A DNA stretch of 64,000 bases from Gavia stellata (lineage: Eukaryota; Chordata; Aves; Gaviiformes; Gaviidae), in NCBI RefSeq assembly GCF_030936135.1, contig NC_082612.1, positions 19,105,475 to 19,169,474 of the forward strand, written 5' to 3'. The translations under genes were made by a program, and so were the position numbers. The notes beneath the pieces were generated by a model. That model saw nothing but the letters and a program-made list of their open reading frames with translations. It was not told the DNA's origin and did not search any database. Positions 23,779-37,500 of the stretch are shown here, in pieces (within the stretch, counting starts at the first letter, position 1; each line of letters starts with the position of its first letter).

Positions 23779-24982
23779 TGTACGGGCCAGAGCTGGTGGA
23801 CAGGTGGGGAGGAAGGAGGTGGTACAGCCTTTTCCTCTCGCTCCTAGATCCTTCTCTCTCTGAACTCATGGAGAGCAGTTCCTCCAAAAATCTGAAGCAG
23901 GATCACTCTGATCTGTATTACCTAGGAGATGGGACTAGTTCAGGTTTTGGGGGGACAGGGTGATTGATGGTGTTTCTCAGGAATCGTTCTGCCTGCCCCT
24001 GCTTCCCATTGAAGGGCAGCTTTTTTCCGTGCCAAGAGGAAAGGAGGTAAGCTTTGGTACATGGCATTGAACCAGAAAAGGGAAACACGGTTCTGAGAGA
24101 ATAGCAAGCCAACAGACTCATTTTCACCGTGTAACTGCCCTGGGACAGATGCCTAGCACGCGCTCCAGCGGCACTCGCGTGCCTTTACTCGTGTGCAAAT
24201 TTGGGGTTTTTTTAAATTGGCCTGGAAAATACATTTTTCACACAAACCACTCTCTAATGGAAAGAGAATAGTCAGAGACCAACTATAGCAAGAAGAGCAA
24301 CTATTCTCATACGCCCCTTGCTAAACGAGCGGAGCTGGCACGGAAGGATTAGCTGCCCTGCTAATCCTGCCATCAGCTCCTGCCAACCTCCGCGGTTCTC
24401 CTCTGCCCGAGGAGACTGAATGAAGGGTTAAATCACTGACGGTCCCTGGCTGAGACCCTACTGTGATACATAAAAGCTTTACTTGCATAGTTTTAGTTAT
24501 TTGCTGAGCAGAGTTGATAATAGGATGTTTCAAGACATGTAACTCCCTTCCTGACAAGATCAAATGGGCCTTGAGGTAGCTTGTTATGCCTCCTGAGTGT
24601 ATCAGTGATAACAGGGACTCGGGACGTTTGTGTCAAGATAAGTGCCAAAGAACTAGTTCAAACTGACCCTTTTGTAACATTCCGAGGCCAAAGGATGGAT
24701 GAGCCAATTCCATAAAAAATAAACTCTGCAGCCGGCCCGCTGTTAAATAGTGACGGCGTGCACGTTCCCCTTTTTACTGCCAAGCTTGCCTTCTCCCCCC
24801 TTTCCTTCCAGCTCCTCGTTTCACAGCAGCCAAACCCTCGCGCGCAGCCACCTCCCTTCAACGTGCCGTTTTGCCCACGTTTCCTAAGAGGCGGCCCAGG
24901 AACTACAGGTGCTGCAGCACGGAACGCAGTCCCCTCAGGTACAGCATGGCGCTGGCGAACCGCCGGGAGGGGGGAAAAACGC

Positions 24983-25180
24983 GGCATCGCCTCAGGCATG
25001 GCCCAAACCTTCCCGTCTCGTAAGGGGGTTCTTGGGCTGGGGAAGGAACATGGCATCGCCTCAGGCACGGCCCAAACCTTCCCGTCTCGTAAGGGGGTTC
25101 TTGGGCCGGGGGGGTGGAACATGGCATCGCCTCAGGCACGGCCCAAACCTTCCCGTCTCGTAAGGGGGTTCTTGGGTCGG
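24983..25180. repeat. Minisatellite, about 70 bp by 3 copies, upstream of KLHL8
   Basis: Units begin at 24983, 25052 and 25123 with GGCATCGCCTCAGGCA, giving periods of 69 and 71. Each has a core of about 54 bp ending in GGGGGTTCTTGGG. The cores differ at essentially one position (CATGG in the first, CACGG in the others); only the G-rich linkers vary in length. Such uniformity suggests recent expansion, and the array touches the CpG island of the KLHL8 promoter. Confidence 0.9.
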
Positions 25181-26060
25181 GGCGGGGTGGGGGGGAAGAG
25201 GAGCGCTGGGTTTCCGTAACGGCCCAGGCCCGAGGCGGAAGCCGCCCTCAGCCGAGTGGCCTCGCCGCCGCGGGGCCGCCTCACGAAAGCGCGCGCAGCG
25301 GAGCAGCCCGCACGAGGCGGCGGACCGCAGCCCCAACGGCCGCCCCGTCCCGCCCTCCCCGGCGCCGCGCATGCGCCCCGGCCCGCCTCCCTGCCCCGCG
25401 CGCGGGCGCGCGTCCCGCTCCTGCCGGCCCCTCCGCCGGACTCCGGCTCTCCGCGGCGGCCCAGGTGAGCGGGGCGGGCACCGAGGGAGGGGGGGGACCC
25501 GGGTCTCTCGTCCCAGCCGGCGCGGCCGCCCTTCCCCCGCAGCGGGGAGAGCTGCACCCCACTCGCGGGCCCTTCCCCCGCGGCCGCCCCTCGCCGTCTG
25601 TACCGCGCTCGTCCTCGTCAGGGCCCGCCGCCATGGCGGGTCGCCCCTGCCTTTATGTAACTCGCCCCCCTCCCCTCAGGTGTAACGGGCAGCGGGCCTG
25701 CTTGCTCTGGCTCGGGCGGTCGGGGGGGGTTGTCCTCCTCCTCCTCACAACCCCCCGGGTCCCTTCTTACCCCCGGACGCCCCGGTCCGCCTCACGCCGC
25801 GCCGCCGGCCGGAGGGTAGGGCGGCCCGGGCCCCGCTCCCCCCAGGCGCTCCGCTGAGGGGCCCGGCTCCCTTTCCTTGCCGAGGGTTATGGCCACGAGC
25901 GGCTTCAGGGAGCCAAACCGAGCGTGGGTTTCTTGTAAATGAACCTAGAACCGGTGCGAGTCCCGCGGGGCTGGATAACGCCCCTTGCAAGAGCACACAA
26001 GGTGGGGGGGGAGGCCGCCTGAGCTAGCCTCCCCTCAGTATCGGGGGGCTTTGGGGGGCA
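25180..26060. promoter_or_regulatory. CpG island, probable KLHL8 promoter
   Basis: Very GC-rich sequence with dense CpG, strongest at about 25200-25660, lying upstream of the KLHL8 coding exons on the same strand with no other gene between. Long open frames across it (up to 247 codons) are a by-product of the missing stop codons in GC-rich DNA. The island contains a good 5' splice donor (25465), consistent with a non-coding first exon. Confidence 0.75.
25200..25464 (+). other. KLHL8: Candidate non-coding first exon of KLHL8
   Basis: The donor CCCAG/GTGAGC at 25465 inside the CpG island would splice to the acceptor at 34410 (TTTTTTTAAACAG), giving an intron of about 8.9 kb. The 5' edge is a guess, since no start-site signal is visible. 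No protein is encoded in this exon in this model. Confidence 0.45.
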
Positions 26061-29000
26061 CCCCCGGAGTCCTGTGCTCCCGGAGCCCTTAGCTGCCATA
26101 CGACTCAAGCACGGAGGCAAAACCACGCAAATGAACTGAGCTGAGAGTCTGCACATTTCAAGATGCTGCAGAGACCGCAGCACGAGAAACTAGCGCCCTG
26201 TTCAGCTTAGTGTTGACATCTCGTAATGGAGAACAAGTAAAGTCACTTCATTTACCCCAAACCAAATATTTCGTGGGTTGAAAACCCAGCAAAAACTACC
26301 TGTTGTTACTGAGGAAAGCCTCAGGAGTTCCCAGCCTCTCCTTTCTCAAATAAATGCAACTATCAGTTGCCACAACTCCACCAGCTCTTTATATTGCCTG
26401 CTTGAGTTTCCTTCCTGCCTCGATCGGTTCCACCTTCCCACCTCCACTCAAGCCAATTGCTTGCTGGCTGCTGGGAAGTATCAGTTAATCGAGCTCATAT
26501 CCATAAGGGGTGTGGAGGTAGTTCACAAACCAAATAGGGCCTCCTAGCTCATAGATCTCTGTTTCCTCCTTTGCCTAGTCATTCCTATGTATTCTGCAGT
26601 AGTAAAAATTATAAAACTCAGAGATACCTGGCTTTCTCTGCCTGTTGCAAAGGCTTCTGGAAGCATAGTCAAGAAACAATTCACACATGTGCTACTATAC
26701 AAAAGTACCACAGCAGGTTAAATAGCTCATCAAATGTTAACAAGCTAAAACCACAACAGGTGAGTCACACATGGCTCTGATTGCTCGTAATGGAGGTTAA
26801 GCTGCAAAAGGTTCAGCCGCTACCTTTAAGCAATTGGGTCTGAGGTTTTTGAGTTAGTTTGGGCTGATTCCCTTACAATCTCTGCATGAACTCTTGTGCT
26901 ACCTAAGAAGTGTGTCCGCTTTGTAACGTGCCAAGATTGTACGTGTAGTTTCTGTGCAGCATGTGATTAGCAGTGTACTCACGACCTGGTTTATTTTATC
27001 AATTGTTAGTGAGATGTCAGCAGCCTGGCATCCGGTTTTCTAGTTGGCCATTTATTTGTAAAAGTTTAATCAGTGTGGTCACAAGAGGACACAATCATTG
27101 TGTAATTACTGCCAGTAATTTGATGCAAGGCAGCATAGTACCATATTAGCCAGTGTCTTAGTTCTTCCAGGCTTCACCAAACAGATTTTGTAATAACCAC
27201 TTCCTGCATCACTAGTTATAGCTTCTTGGGTTGTGACGCCTTTTGTCTTCTATTACTTCTGCCTCCCCTGATTTCAAACAGATTTTGAAGGAGCCTTACA
27301 GCTCTGGGACTAAAGGAAGATGATATTGCTTTGTGGTTTGAGCCGTTTGACTTGAGTGTAACGTGAGGCTGCAGCCTCAGTGAATCTCGACTCTAGACGA
27401 GAGAATAAGATGATGGTTGGCAGCTAAGCCCTGAGAAGATGGGGCTGGTGGGTGTAAGGGAAACAGTGTTTGGCTACAGCTCTGGGATGCTCTGGTGGGT
27501 ACCGTGCCTTGATTTACACGTCCAGGATAAAGGGCGGCTGGCAAATGACTGATGTAGAAATTATTTTGCTCTCCGTTAACACTTCTCAGGAAGGGCTGGA
27601 CTAAACACTGCCGTGGAGACTGTTCAACTATTCTTATTTTTGATCAGGTCCGTCAGAGAAGACAATAGTGCCTCTCCTTGGTAAGGGCCTGTTCTGTGTT
27701 CTTACGAATGTAAAGTACCAGTTAACATTTTTATTACATAGCTATCAACACTTCACTATGCTCCCAAGAACTGCACTGATTTGCAGTGTTTTTTCTTTTG
27801 TGTTCTACTTTTTGGATATTCTCAAGATTACCTTGCATAAATAAATCACTTCTTAACCACACCTCTACCTGCAAAGCAGAGGAGTTCTTCGCTGTTCTAG
27901 GGCTTCTGATAGGGTTTGGTGGTGTTTCTGAGGCAAAAGCAAATCAAGCATAAGTAAATCATGGCATAGTAAGTTGGTTGTTTGGTTTTGACTGTGCAAA
28001 ATTGAACAAAATTGTCAAACGGTCATCCCATAAAGCCTAGAAGACAGTTGGCCTTTCTGGTGTTCGATGGAAGCTGGGATTAAGCCTCAGTAGAACTTTG
28101 TTGAGCATATTCATATATTGGATCAAAGGAGGCAGGGAAGAAGCTGTCTCGAAACAGGATTAAGGGATTGCCAGGCAGAATTATTTCCAAAATGAGATTT
28201 TATCTGACTATGCTTTCCATGCTCTACAAAACACCTTTTCTGTCCTTTTTCTGTTGCATTTTTCCAAGAGCAGTCCTCATTCATTCACTGCTCATGTGCC
28301 TACAGCACTGATGGGGTTTTGGTTATAGGGGCAGATGAAAGGCGGTGCCAGCTGTACCCATTTCACTGTTTCCTGAACTACCTGTGTGACAAGTAACACA
28401 AAACAATACTACATGTCAGTTTTTGCTACAAAGAACCTTTGAAATACTGAAAGGATCTGGAAATTTTATATTGGTGTTGTCTAAGAATTTTTTTTTATGA
28501 ATTTCTACAAAAGAGAGCCTGGTGGTTTTAAACAAGCTAAACCAGTTAGATGTGTGGTTCCTGGTTTTTTTCTTCCTTTTTCTGTTAAATTAACTTTCTG
28601 CTGAAAAGTACAGTAGGCTTAGGCTTGTTATACAGTGTGTAACTTCCCCGTGTTTTCCAGCCTTGTCTGATTTGACCTAATTAGCATGGGCATCTGAGCA
28701 GTTTTGCATGAGGTTTCCATAACTCCTTTGATGGCATTGGTGAATGGAGAAGGGGAGAGCACTGAGGTTTTTCTACACTGTTTTGTCTATCAGTTTTTCC
28801 CCCCACCCATGTTCCTCCTTGGTGATGCAGCTGTAACCAGACTGAACAGCCGCTTGCGCCAAAGCCGCTGCTTGGCTGCAGTTCGCACTGCAGCTGCCTC
28901 CTGCCCTTCCCTCTTCTCTCCCTCTGTCTCTTCCTTAGCTCTGCCAGCTGCCCTCTTTTCAAATGTTCCAGTTTTCTTGGTACAACAGCTAGACTTGTTG

Positions 29001-32000
29001 TGTTAGCTAGATTAAACTGGAGAGGATCTTGTCACTGCATATGCTTATCTCATCTTGTGGTCAGCAGCACCAGCGTATAATTACCTGCAGAGGCTCATCT
29101 GGCTCTGTATTAGACAAGTTAGTTTTACACAGCCACACGTACCAACTTGTATATATATTCATATGCATGCAGTCTGTTTCTACTCGAGTCACTTCCAAAA
29201 CCTCCCTGCTCGTAGGGCTGCAAACTTTGCATTTACACAAGGCAAATTTCTCGTCTCCTTCAATTAAAAGGCCCTTTTGTTTTCTGACTGAGGCTAACTG
29301 CCCTTCTCTGCACAGATCATGATGTGCTTTTTGTTTGTCTTGTGGGTGGGTAACCAAAATTACATACAGCGTAGTTGGTGAAACTTCACCTGTATCTTCA
29401 TTTCTCCTGGACTTCTGCCTTCTTTTTTCCAACTTCACTACCACTGCTCATAAAGAGCATTGGATTTAAGGGTGTCATCGTACCTCCCATCTGAACGCTG
29501 CCTAGTTGCAGTTATAGTGGGAGTCTTGATTTTGTTTCTGTTCTGTATCACTGAAATGTCTTCCTCCCTTGCATCAGTGGAAGAACAAGGACGATCCCCT
29601 CTTTCTGGGGCACTGTCTCCCGAGGTACCTGACAGGGAGGAGGCCATGTACTCCAACATCTAGGTTGGCTTGTTGGCCAGGATTCCTGGGGTTTGATTTC
29701 ATGACAGGGGAAAACAGAGCGATGCTCATTCATATCCTGCCACTGTCTAACGTCTTCCGTTTCTTTTTGCTTCAAAATTATTTGAGGTGTTTTACCTCTA
29801 CTGAACATAAATACTCTATGTGACTTGAGGAATTTTACACTTAATTCAGTTTCAGATTTGGCTGGAATGTCACTTTAGGATGTTACTGTTACCTGAATTG
29901 CAGCAGATACAAGATAACATGCTTGTGCTCTGACCTCCCTTTTTTAAGTTTGATAGTGAGGAATAGCTGGGAGGGGATCCTCGGTCCCTTGCCTGAGGAC
30001 CAGAACACCAACTCCGGGGTCTGGAACAGCACCAGCACTCTGGGAACAGCAGACATCATCAATATTTCTAAATATTTAACTTGAACAAGAAAATTGCTGA
30101 CCTGTTCTCAGCAAACAATGGTGAGCTATAAACAATGTGTGGTTTGTTTTTTTTATTCAGACAGTTACTCCTTCATGGAAAGTGTCAAGCAGATGTCTGC
30201 AAGGAATAACAGATGATGTTATGAATGAGGCAATTCCTTCAATTCCCTTAGAGTCAGTCACTTTCTGTGATGGTCACTGACACTCTTCGTGTAGCCAAAA
30301 TAAGAGACTGTACTGAGGCTGGAAGACTTAATTGCCAAGATGAAAAGGGAGTACATGTTATTGAGGTTTTGAATGGCCATGGCAGTGTTTTGTTCTAGAG
30401 AGGAAAGACTCTGTGTGTGTGTGTAAGTCTGCAGCATTCACCCAGTACTAAACTAACCTCAAGTAGGTGGCTGTTATTTTTGCATTGCTGTTGATTTGGG
30501 GGGCAAATCTGTAAACGGCTCTTCTCTCTCAGTTCGTGGATTCTTAGTACATCAGTAACAGAGCATCACGAACGCTAACCTAAATGCTGATTAATCCTTC
30601 TAGCTAATGGTTCTTAAAACTAGTGAACTTCCATATAATTAAAAAAAAATGTGAAAATACAACTTCAAGTTCTTGCTCTTTTCGTATGCTATCCCTTGAA
30701 GGCTGTGCAATGACAAAACTATTTACCATTCCACTTCAAGCTGGAAGGAGTAGGAGGTTTGGAGTTGAAATACACTGACCTTCGTAACTTCTGCGTGACC
30801 TTCAGATTTCCAGAGTTTAGTATCTTGATTCAAGCGCTGCTAAACCTCATTTCTGTTCCGTTTAAAATCTGAGAAGAGTAAAGGCCTATAGCTAAGCGTT
30901 CAGATCAGCCCAAACCAGTATTTTCTGCAAATGAAACATCTGTTCTCTCCTCCCATCGGGGTCGTGATAGATTGTATCACGCGCTTCAGTACATTATCTT
31001 AATATTGTGGTTTACATCTGTAACGTTTCTTCTCTTTGTGTTTAACTCCAGTAGTGCACCGTGTTGATAAGACTGGCTCTTTACAGAAGTTAAGTACGGC
31101 AGTGGCTCTGGACTTACTTACCTTAAATGTCCGATTGTGAAAAATCCCTTGATTTTGCACATAGATGATATAATTCATAACAGTGCTATTTCTCAAGCCA
31201 GATACAATTAACAGCCAGCTGGATATATACAGTGACCTGGCCCTCCTCCAAAGTTAGCTCTACAGCTGTCTCATGGCTAGAGCCGGTGCTTTCCGCAGTA
31301 GATGATGATTTGTTTGAAGACTCAAACTGTGAGATGCTGTAATTAAGACAAGTGGAGGATTTGTGGATAGATATCTAAAAAGATTTGGATGATCGAGATG
31401 CATTGTCACAGAAACAAGATGCTCCTGAATTGGTGACTTGGGGGAAGAATAAAAATCTTACCTAAGATACTATTATCTGTCACAAAGTCTCATCAAAATG
31501 AAACTGAAGCATGCCAGACTTGCTATCTGAATATTTCCTTAAGGTTGTATTAAACATGTTAATTTTTAACATGTCACGGAAACTTCTTTTTACCTGAGGA
31601 GCAGTAACTGACTTGCTCTCATGCTCCCATACGCTTATTTGATATGGCCATACTGGGAGCTCCCTCGTACAGGTGATTCTCCTCTCTATGGATATGTGCC
31701 TGAGTAATGGCCTTGGTCTCCTCTGGTGTGATGGCTAGTTTCTTCCCCTGCAATATCAAGAGTGTACTTAATATATACTAAATATATAAATCCAAATATG
31801 CGCTCCACTTCTTTTCTTAGAGGTGAGAGCTCAGAGCATCTCCCAAGAGCTTCATTTGATATAAGCATCAGATACGGATGAAAAGCATTGCTTAAAATCA
31901 GTTATGTTTGGCTTTTGTGTTATGGCTCAGTTTATTTAAAACATTAAAAAAAAAGTCACCCCAACAGCACCGATTTATCTTAAGACTCACGGGTTTTGTG

Positions 32001-34410
32001 TTGCTATTCACAGTGGCATGCCCAGAATAGGTAAAACGTACACCATCAGCCTCTTCTACAGTGAGACACAGAATAGTTTTGGAAAGTATATGTGCAGTTG
32101 CAGTTAAAGCATGAGGATAAATGTAGCATATATGCCAGATGAAAAAACTTTACGATTTGGGAGCTGCAAACTATCGTTTAGTAGTCAATGGCAGTTCTGT
32201 CTACTCGGCTGTAAAAAGACTATTAGGTGTGCGTAGCTGGGAGCGGTGAAGTGGGAGTGTCAGTTAAGGACCAAAATGAGCAAGAGTTCCCTAGAAGTGT
32301 AGGCTAAAGACACTGTATCTTACCTCTGAATGAATAATACGTGATGCTTTTCAAAACCCTCGTACAGCATTTCAACTTCTTTTTCCTCCTGCTTGTCTGC
32401 GTTCACTTTTGTAACTTCAGTAGGTTGCCGCTGAAGCTCTGTGTTAGCTTCATATCAACGGTAATAGTGACTTCTTCGAAGGGCATGTTAAACCAAGCAA
32501 GGGTGGTGCGTACCAGTAATGGAAGATTAATTTGAGGTTAAAAGAGGAGAACGAAAATATCAAGATTTTTCCTCTTAACGAACTAGAAAATCGTCTTAGT
32601 ATCGTAATTTGTCAAATCTGGCATAATAGAAGTTAAGTTTTCAGCAGAAAAAGGTATTCCTTGCTATAAACTATATAAATACCCCAGGATCCGTAGTATC
32701 TTTGAGCTAGTTCGTGGTTTTGGAAGAAGTAAAGTCTTTCTCTTAGATACCTTTTAAAGGAAGAATACTTACCTTCCTTACAGCACTGTTAGTGAATATT
32801 CTACGCGCATTTGATCTTGCTTTAACGTGCCTGGCCCAGCACAGCCAACAGCCTTGTCACCGCACAGGACACGGAGCTGGCAGCAACCCTGTAACCTACA
32901 GCAGAAATGGGTATGATCGCCTCAATTTACTTCCTGCTCTTCCTCCACTAGCGATGCATAAGGAGCTGTAAATTTAGTAAGAAAGAGGCATGGACACTTT
33001 CAGAATATCCCAGAAGAAAATCAGTTCTGCTCCCAGGCACGTGACTTACATTTTTATTGTAGAAGCATTTTTTGTTACTTCAGTCAGTCCACTTCCTCCA
33101 GCACCAGAGTTGATGAGCAGAAATCACTGAACCACAGCTATCATCAACTCTTAGCGTGGAATGAAGAATGAATGCATAATAAATTAACCAGAAAACAGGA
33201 AACCCAAAGCTAGCCAGTGTAAGAGAGGAACACGCTGCTAAATATGCTCTGCAGAGACTTTGTCTTAAAACCTTACAAATCCATCTGCTTCCCTTGCCAA
33301 AATGTAACAGAGCTCTTGTTTGTAAGCTGAATCAGTAACTCCGTGCTTTCAAACAGTATTTCATTTGTTCTTGTGTACTTCATAGTCTTCCACAAAGCAT
33401 GTGGATGCACAGCCTAAATCTCACCGAGTTGGCTTTCGTGGCTTTTAGACACACAGAGCTGAAACTTAAAATATGCTACCGAACTGGAAAAAAAATTTGC
33501 TCTTCCCCTACTGCTTAACTTTTTTTTTTTTTCTCCAAATAAAAAGGTGGACTTCAAGCTTAACCTAACTGAAGCTCACAGTAGCTGGAAGAGTAAAATA
33601 TTCAAGTGACAGAAGCAGAAAAAGCCTTCTCCCCGTTGCCTGTGGTATCCCTGATTTGTCTGTCAGCCCTGGGAAAGCTGTGATGTCAGGATAACTAAGA
33701 TTCCTTTAATCTGAGCTGTATAAATCTTAGACACCTTAAATATCCTCAGCGAAGCTGGGGAAACAATCTAAAATAAAAGCTAGCAAACAGGAGCAAACTT
33801 TTGCCTAACACTCGTTGTCATGCTTTAAATATCAGTCTGTTGGATTAATAAGGTTGCTAGATAAAAGGAAATAATTTTAATTCCGAGATTTTTCTGTAAG
33901 CATGAATTCTCATTCTCTAGTTTTGTAGAAGCTTTTTATATTTTGCTTCGTTTGCATAAATGCACAAAGCCCTTAAGCGTTGGTGAAGCCCTTAGGTTTT
34001 GAAGAGACCTAGGGAAGCTGAGTAGTAAGTACGTACAAAATACCTGTCGGGGCCAGATCAATAGTCTGTCTGCGACAGCAGCGATGAGAGATGCACAGCT
34101 GTCTGCAGGCCACATCCCTTCTGTTCCTCTGCCATCCACAGCAGTGAGATCAGGAATGTTGGAAGATACAGCCTTGCCTTTTCTTTTTCATGCCTTTTTC
34201 AAGAAGCGTGGGCAACAAGTTCACAAACAAGAGCTTTTCCTAAAGGTACCCGCACAGGGTTCTTGACTGGGGGTCTTCCCCCTCCCCCCCGCTTCTCTTC
34301 CCACCTTCCCCAAGTAAGATTATAGGCAGTATTTATAACGTGTAATCAAAGTGGTAGGTGCTAGCAGTACCTAATGTCTCATCTGCTTTTTTCTGTGTTT
34401 TTTTAAACAG
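25465..34410 (+). other. KLHL8: KLHL8 intron 1 (proposed)
   Basis: After the CpG island ends near 26060 this is about 8.3 kb of unremarkable AT-rich sequence with a short GT run (30413-30424) and a pyrimidine-rich stretch (about 28895-28935). No exon, RNA gene or recognisable mobile element was seen. Open frames here are short and lack homology. Confidence 0.5.
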
Positions 34411-34517
34411 GAAGATGAACAGACCTTAACTGCAGTTTAGGACTTGACTCCTAATGGGCTGGATTTTGTCTTGGCAGGAGTTTTTGAAGATTCACGCAGT
34501 GAAAGAAGAAACAGCCA
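34411..34517 (+). other. KLHL8: 5' UTR part of KLHL8 exon 2
   Basis: Begins after the acceptor TTTTTTTAAACAG and runs to the KLHL8 start codon. A second AG at 34476-34477 (TTGGCAG/GAG) could serve as an alternative acceptor. The leader contains stop codons in all frames and no ATG in frame with the main start. Confidence 0.55.
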
Positions 34518-37500
34518 ATGGCTTCAGAATCCATGGTCCCAGAGCAGGCGAAACAACATCTGATAAAGGGGAAAAGGCGGCAGCAGCAGCAGCAGCAGCC
34601 GCCGCCTAGGTCTCCCAACGGTGACGGTGAAGATGACATCTTTGTATTTGAAGCAAACGAGGCTTGGAAGGATTTTCACAGCTCTCTTCTTCACTTCTTC
34701 GAAGCTGGAGAGCTCTGCGATGTTACACTGAAGGTGATGTTGTCACACATCCATTGCATTTAGCAGTCTGAAGATTAAGCTACAAATAAGTGTGTTGGAG
34801 GTGGCTGTGAATGTGGGCAGGGGTAGGGAAGCCGTAGAGTACCTGCTGGATCTGAGGCATCTCTAGCTATGCTCGTGTTTTTTTTCTTATTTAGGAAGTT
34901 TTTAACGGAAATGTAAACACTTAAGATATTGACAGTCCGAGAGAGGAAGTACATGACTTTGACCTCACCCAGCTTGCCTTCTAAGCAAGTTCCCACGGTT
35001 GATCAGTCTATTACTGTGCAATTTCAGCTCCTTGTAGCCTCTTTGTTCTCACACACTTTCATCCCCAATTTTATCTCTATTTTTGCATTCTGTGTTGCTC
35101 TGCTAGATCTTTCCTGGCAAACAGGATTTCTGGAACAAATCTAACTTCCAGCATTCTCAAGGAAAGAAAAAAAAAAACCAACACAAACCCCAGACAATTA
35201 CATTCTACAGCTGATCAAAGAGTAAAGGAGGAGGAGGAAACCAGTTTTATGATTCTTGCATAGCATTGCTTTAATGCATTCTTTGTAACTCAGCTGTATA
35301 TTACTTATACCCTGGTCACAATAAATTTATATCTAGCATCTGTAACAGTGGTTGCCAGCACCTACAAATACTAAGTATTGCTTAGCTAGACATCTTAGTA
35401 GTGCAAGATAGTTATTTAAGAAAAAGAGATGAAGCATAGCGCCTATACCAAGAACAAATGACAAGTGCCTTTGGGAGAAATCGTCTGCCTGTCACTTTTA
35501 CTATCAGATAGTAACAGGGAAAATCCTTGACAGCTGTGCGTCCCTGGTGCGCCCTGAGTAGGCATCTCACCTTTCTAAAATGCTTGGGAGACAATGGCAA
35601 TCTCTCGGAGGAAGAGGGTTTCTCTCCCTTCCGCCCCAGTGGACAACAGGAGTAGAGTACCCAAGAACATCTTTCTGTTCTGCTTCACAGCAGATATTAA
35701 GTTGCACGTCACCAGGCGCTGAGCGGGCACTAGATGCAGCAGCGAACAGGTCCAGTGGCTCGTAACAGTTGAGTTAACGCTCACAGGACACGGAATGACA
35801 ATACTGAAGCGGCTCCAGACAGCACGAGAGCCATGAAGCAGAACTTGCCTGAGAGCTCGTCACCAGGTCTTTTTATAGCTGTAATTTTAAAAGGCATTTT
35901 GGGGAAGTAGGCTCATGTCAGAATTCTTAACAACCCTCCTCTTCCCTTTTCTTGACCTCATCCCCGCCTTTCTCCCTTTCCACCCACCCTTGCAAGAAAG
36001 GCAGAAAGTTTTATGTAATAAACATAGTTAAACGTATACTCCTGCTAGGGAAGCTTGGCTTGGAAAATGCACTTTACTGTGGCTGCAGTTTAACTTCCCC
36101 TAAGTTAGGCTTGTATTAATGTTCATTTGTATTATTTGTGTGGAGCTACTTTGGCAATTTAAGAACATTAGATTGCATGACTTGGCTTCCAGTCCTCAAG
36201 TAGAGAATATACATCTGTGGAGGCTAGAGCAACCTATGTATGTCTTACCGTAACGCTTCCTAAATCAGTGGTTTTCAAGTAACTGGTAATTGTATCTTGA
36301 ACTAGAATTTTCTGGAGGGCTTGATTTTTCTTTCTGTAGTGCTCAGGCATTTCTCATGTTGTGAGAAGAATTACTTCTCTACTGAACTTCCTGCTTTTGT
36401 GTGTGCCCTCTGATAGTGAGCAATTCTGGCATTGCTGTTGTCAGACCAATTATTGATTTAACTGCTGGCTCTTAAAATGTGGTAGTTTAATAACTGGAGG
36501 GGAAATCTGATTTCAAAATGCCAAGAACATGCTAGATTTTAAAACTGAGCAGATTTGAGTAAAATAGCGAAGCCACTTTACTCCAAAAGTAAGAGCTAAT
36601 TAGAGAGTGGGATGATGGGCAGAATAAACATCTCTGAAGGTGGGAATGGCCTAGGAGCTTTCCCTGATACAGCAGACCAGCTGGTAGCATCTTTTGGCAT
36701 CAGCACTATAATTAGTTGGAGTGCTGAGACTGTGACAGTGATAAAACTGCGGGAGCACACAGGGAGACTTCCTCTGCTCCAAAGAGTTAAAATGTGGAAC
36801 GTACCACCACTGTCATATGATCAGCTCCCTGTTAGAAGGTGGAGAGTGGCAGATGCATACCCTCTGCTTTGCTCCTGTTGGTTTGGTTTTTTTTGTTCAT
36901 TTGATAGGTTTATGAATTGTTCTTTCTGGAGTGATCTAATTAACTCACACTGAACCATCCATCTTTTCCTCTCTTTTAATCTGCATCCTCTTTCATGTGT
37001 GTTTGCATTCTGTACTCAACTTACTGCTCACCAGGCAGGTTACGCTTGCATTGATAATACACGCTTTTAAAAAGGGCAGAGCAATTGTGTATTGAATCAG
37101 AGCTAGGAAAAACTCCAAATCAACCCTTATAATTTAATATCCTTTCTTTTTTTAATTGCAAGACAGGTCACTGTAACACCTTCATCTGAAAATGAACATA
37201 TAATTCCAGTCTGTCAGGGAAACTGGTTGTTTAACTTGGCCATCCCTTTATGTTAGTGCAGACCGCAGAATGAGAAAGGTATAAGAAAGCACTTCTGTAA
37301 CACAAAGAAGTGGATTGTTCATTTACCTTCAATATTTACATTCTCATTTAATGTACTTGAAGTCTAGAATTTTGTAAGTGAAAAGCTTATTTTGCGCTTT
37401 CTGATCAGAATTTTGAAAAATACCTCGTCTTTAGGGGGAAAATACTCTATCTTTTGTGGCTAAACAGCTGCTAAAAATCTTGAAGTGATTGGTAACTTTT

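Larger units (their letters stand above)
17172..24982. other. Intergenic region between copy B and KLHL8
   Basis: About 7.8 kb, moderately AT-rich, with poly-A/poly-T runs (for example around 18090, 19454, 21108 and 21170). No coding exon with recognisable homology, tRNA or full-length mobile element was seen. One exon-like open block (22370-22765) and a short dinucleotide repeat (23745-23778) are listed separately. Confidence 0.6.

Noticed and set aside
24983-25180. Direct repeats with spacers resembling a CRISPR array
   Set aside because: Three units of about 70 bp in vertebrate DNA with G-rich linkers of unequal length; this is a minisatellite.
25114-25857. 247-codon open frame across the CpG island (+ strand), with other long frames on both strands
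   Set aside because: Extreme GC content removes stop codons; the peptide is low-complexity (R, P, A, G rich), several overlapping frames are equally open, and part of it is the minisatellite.
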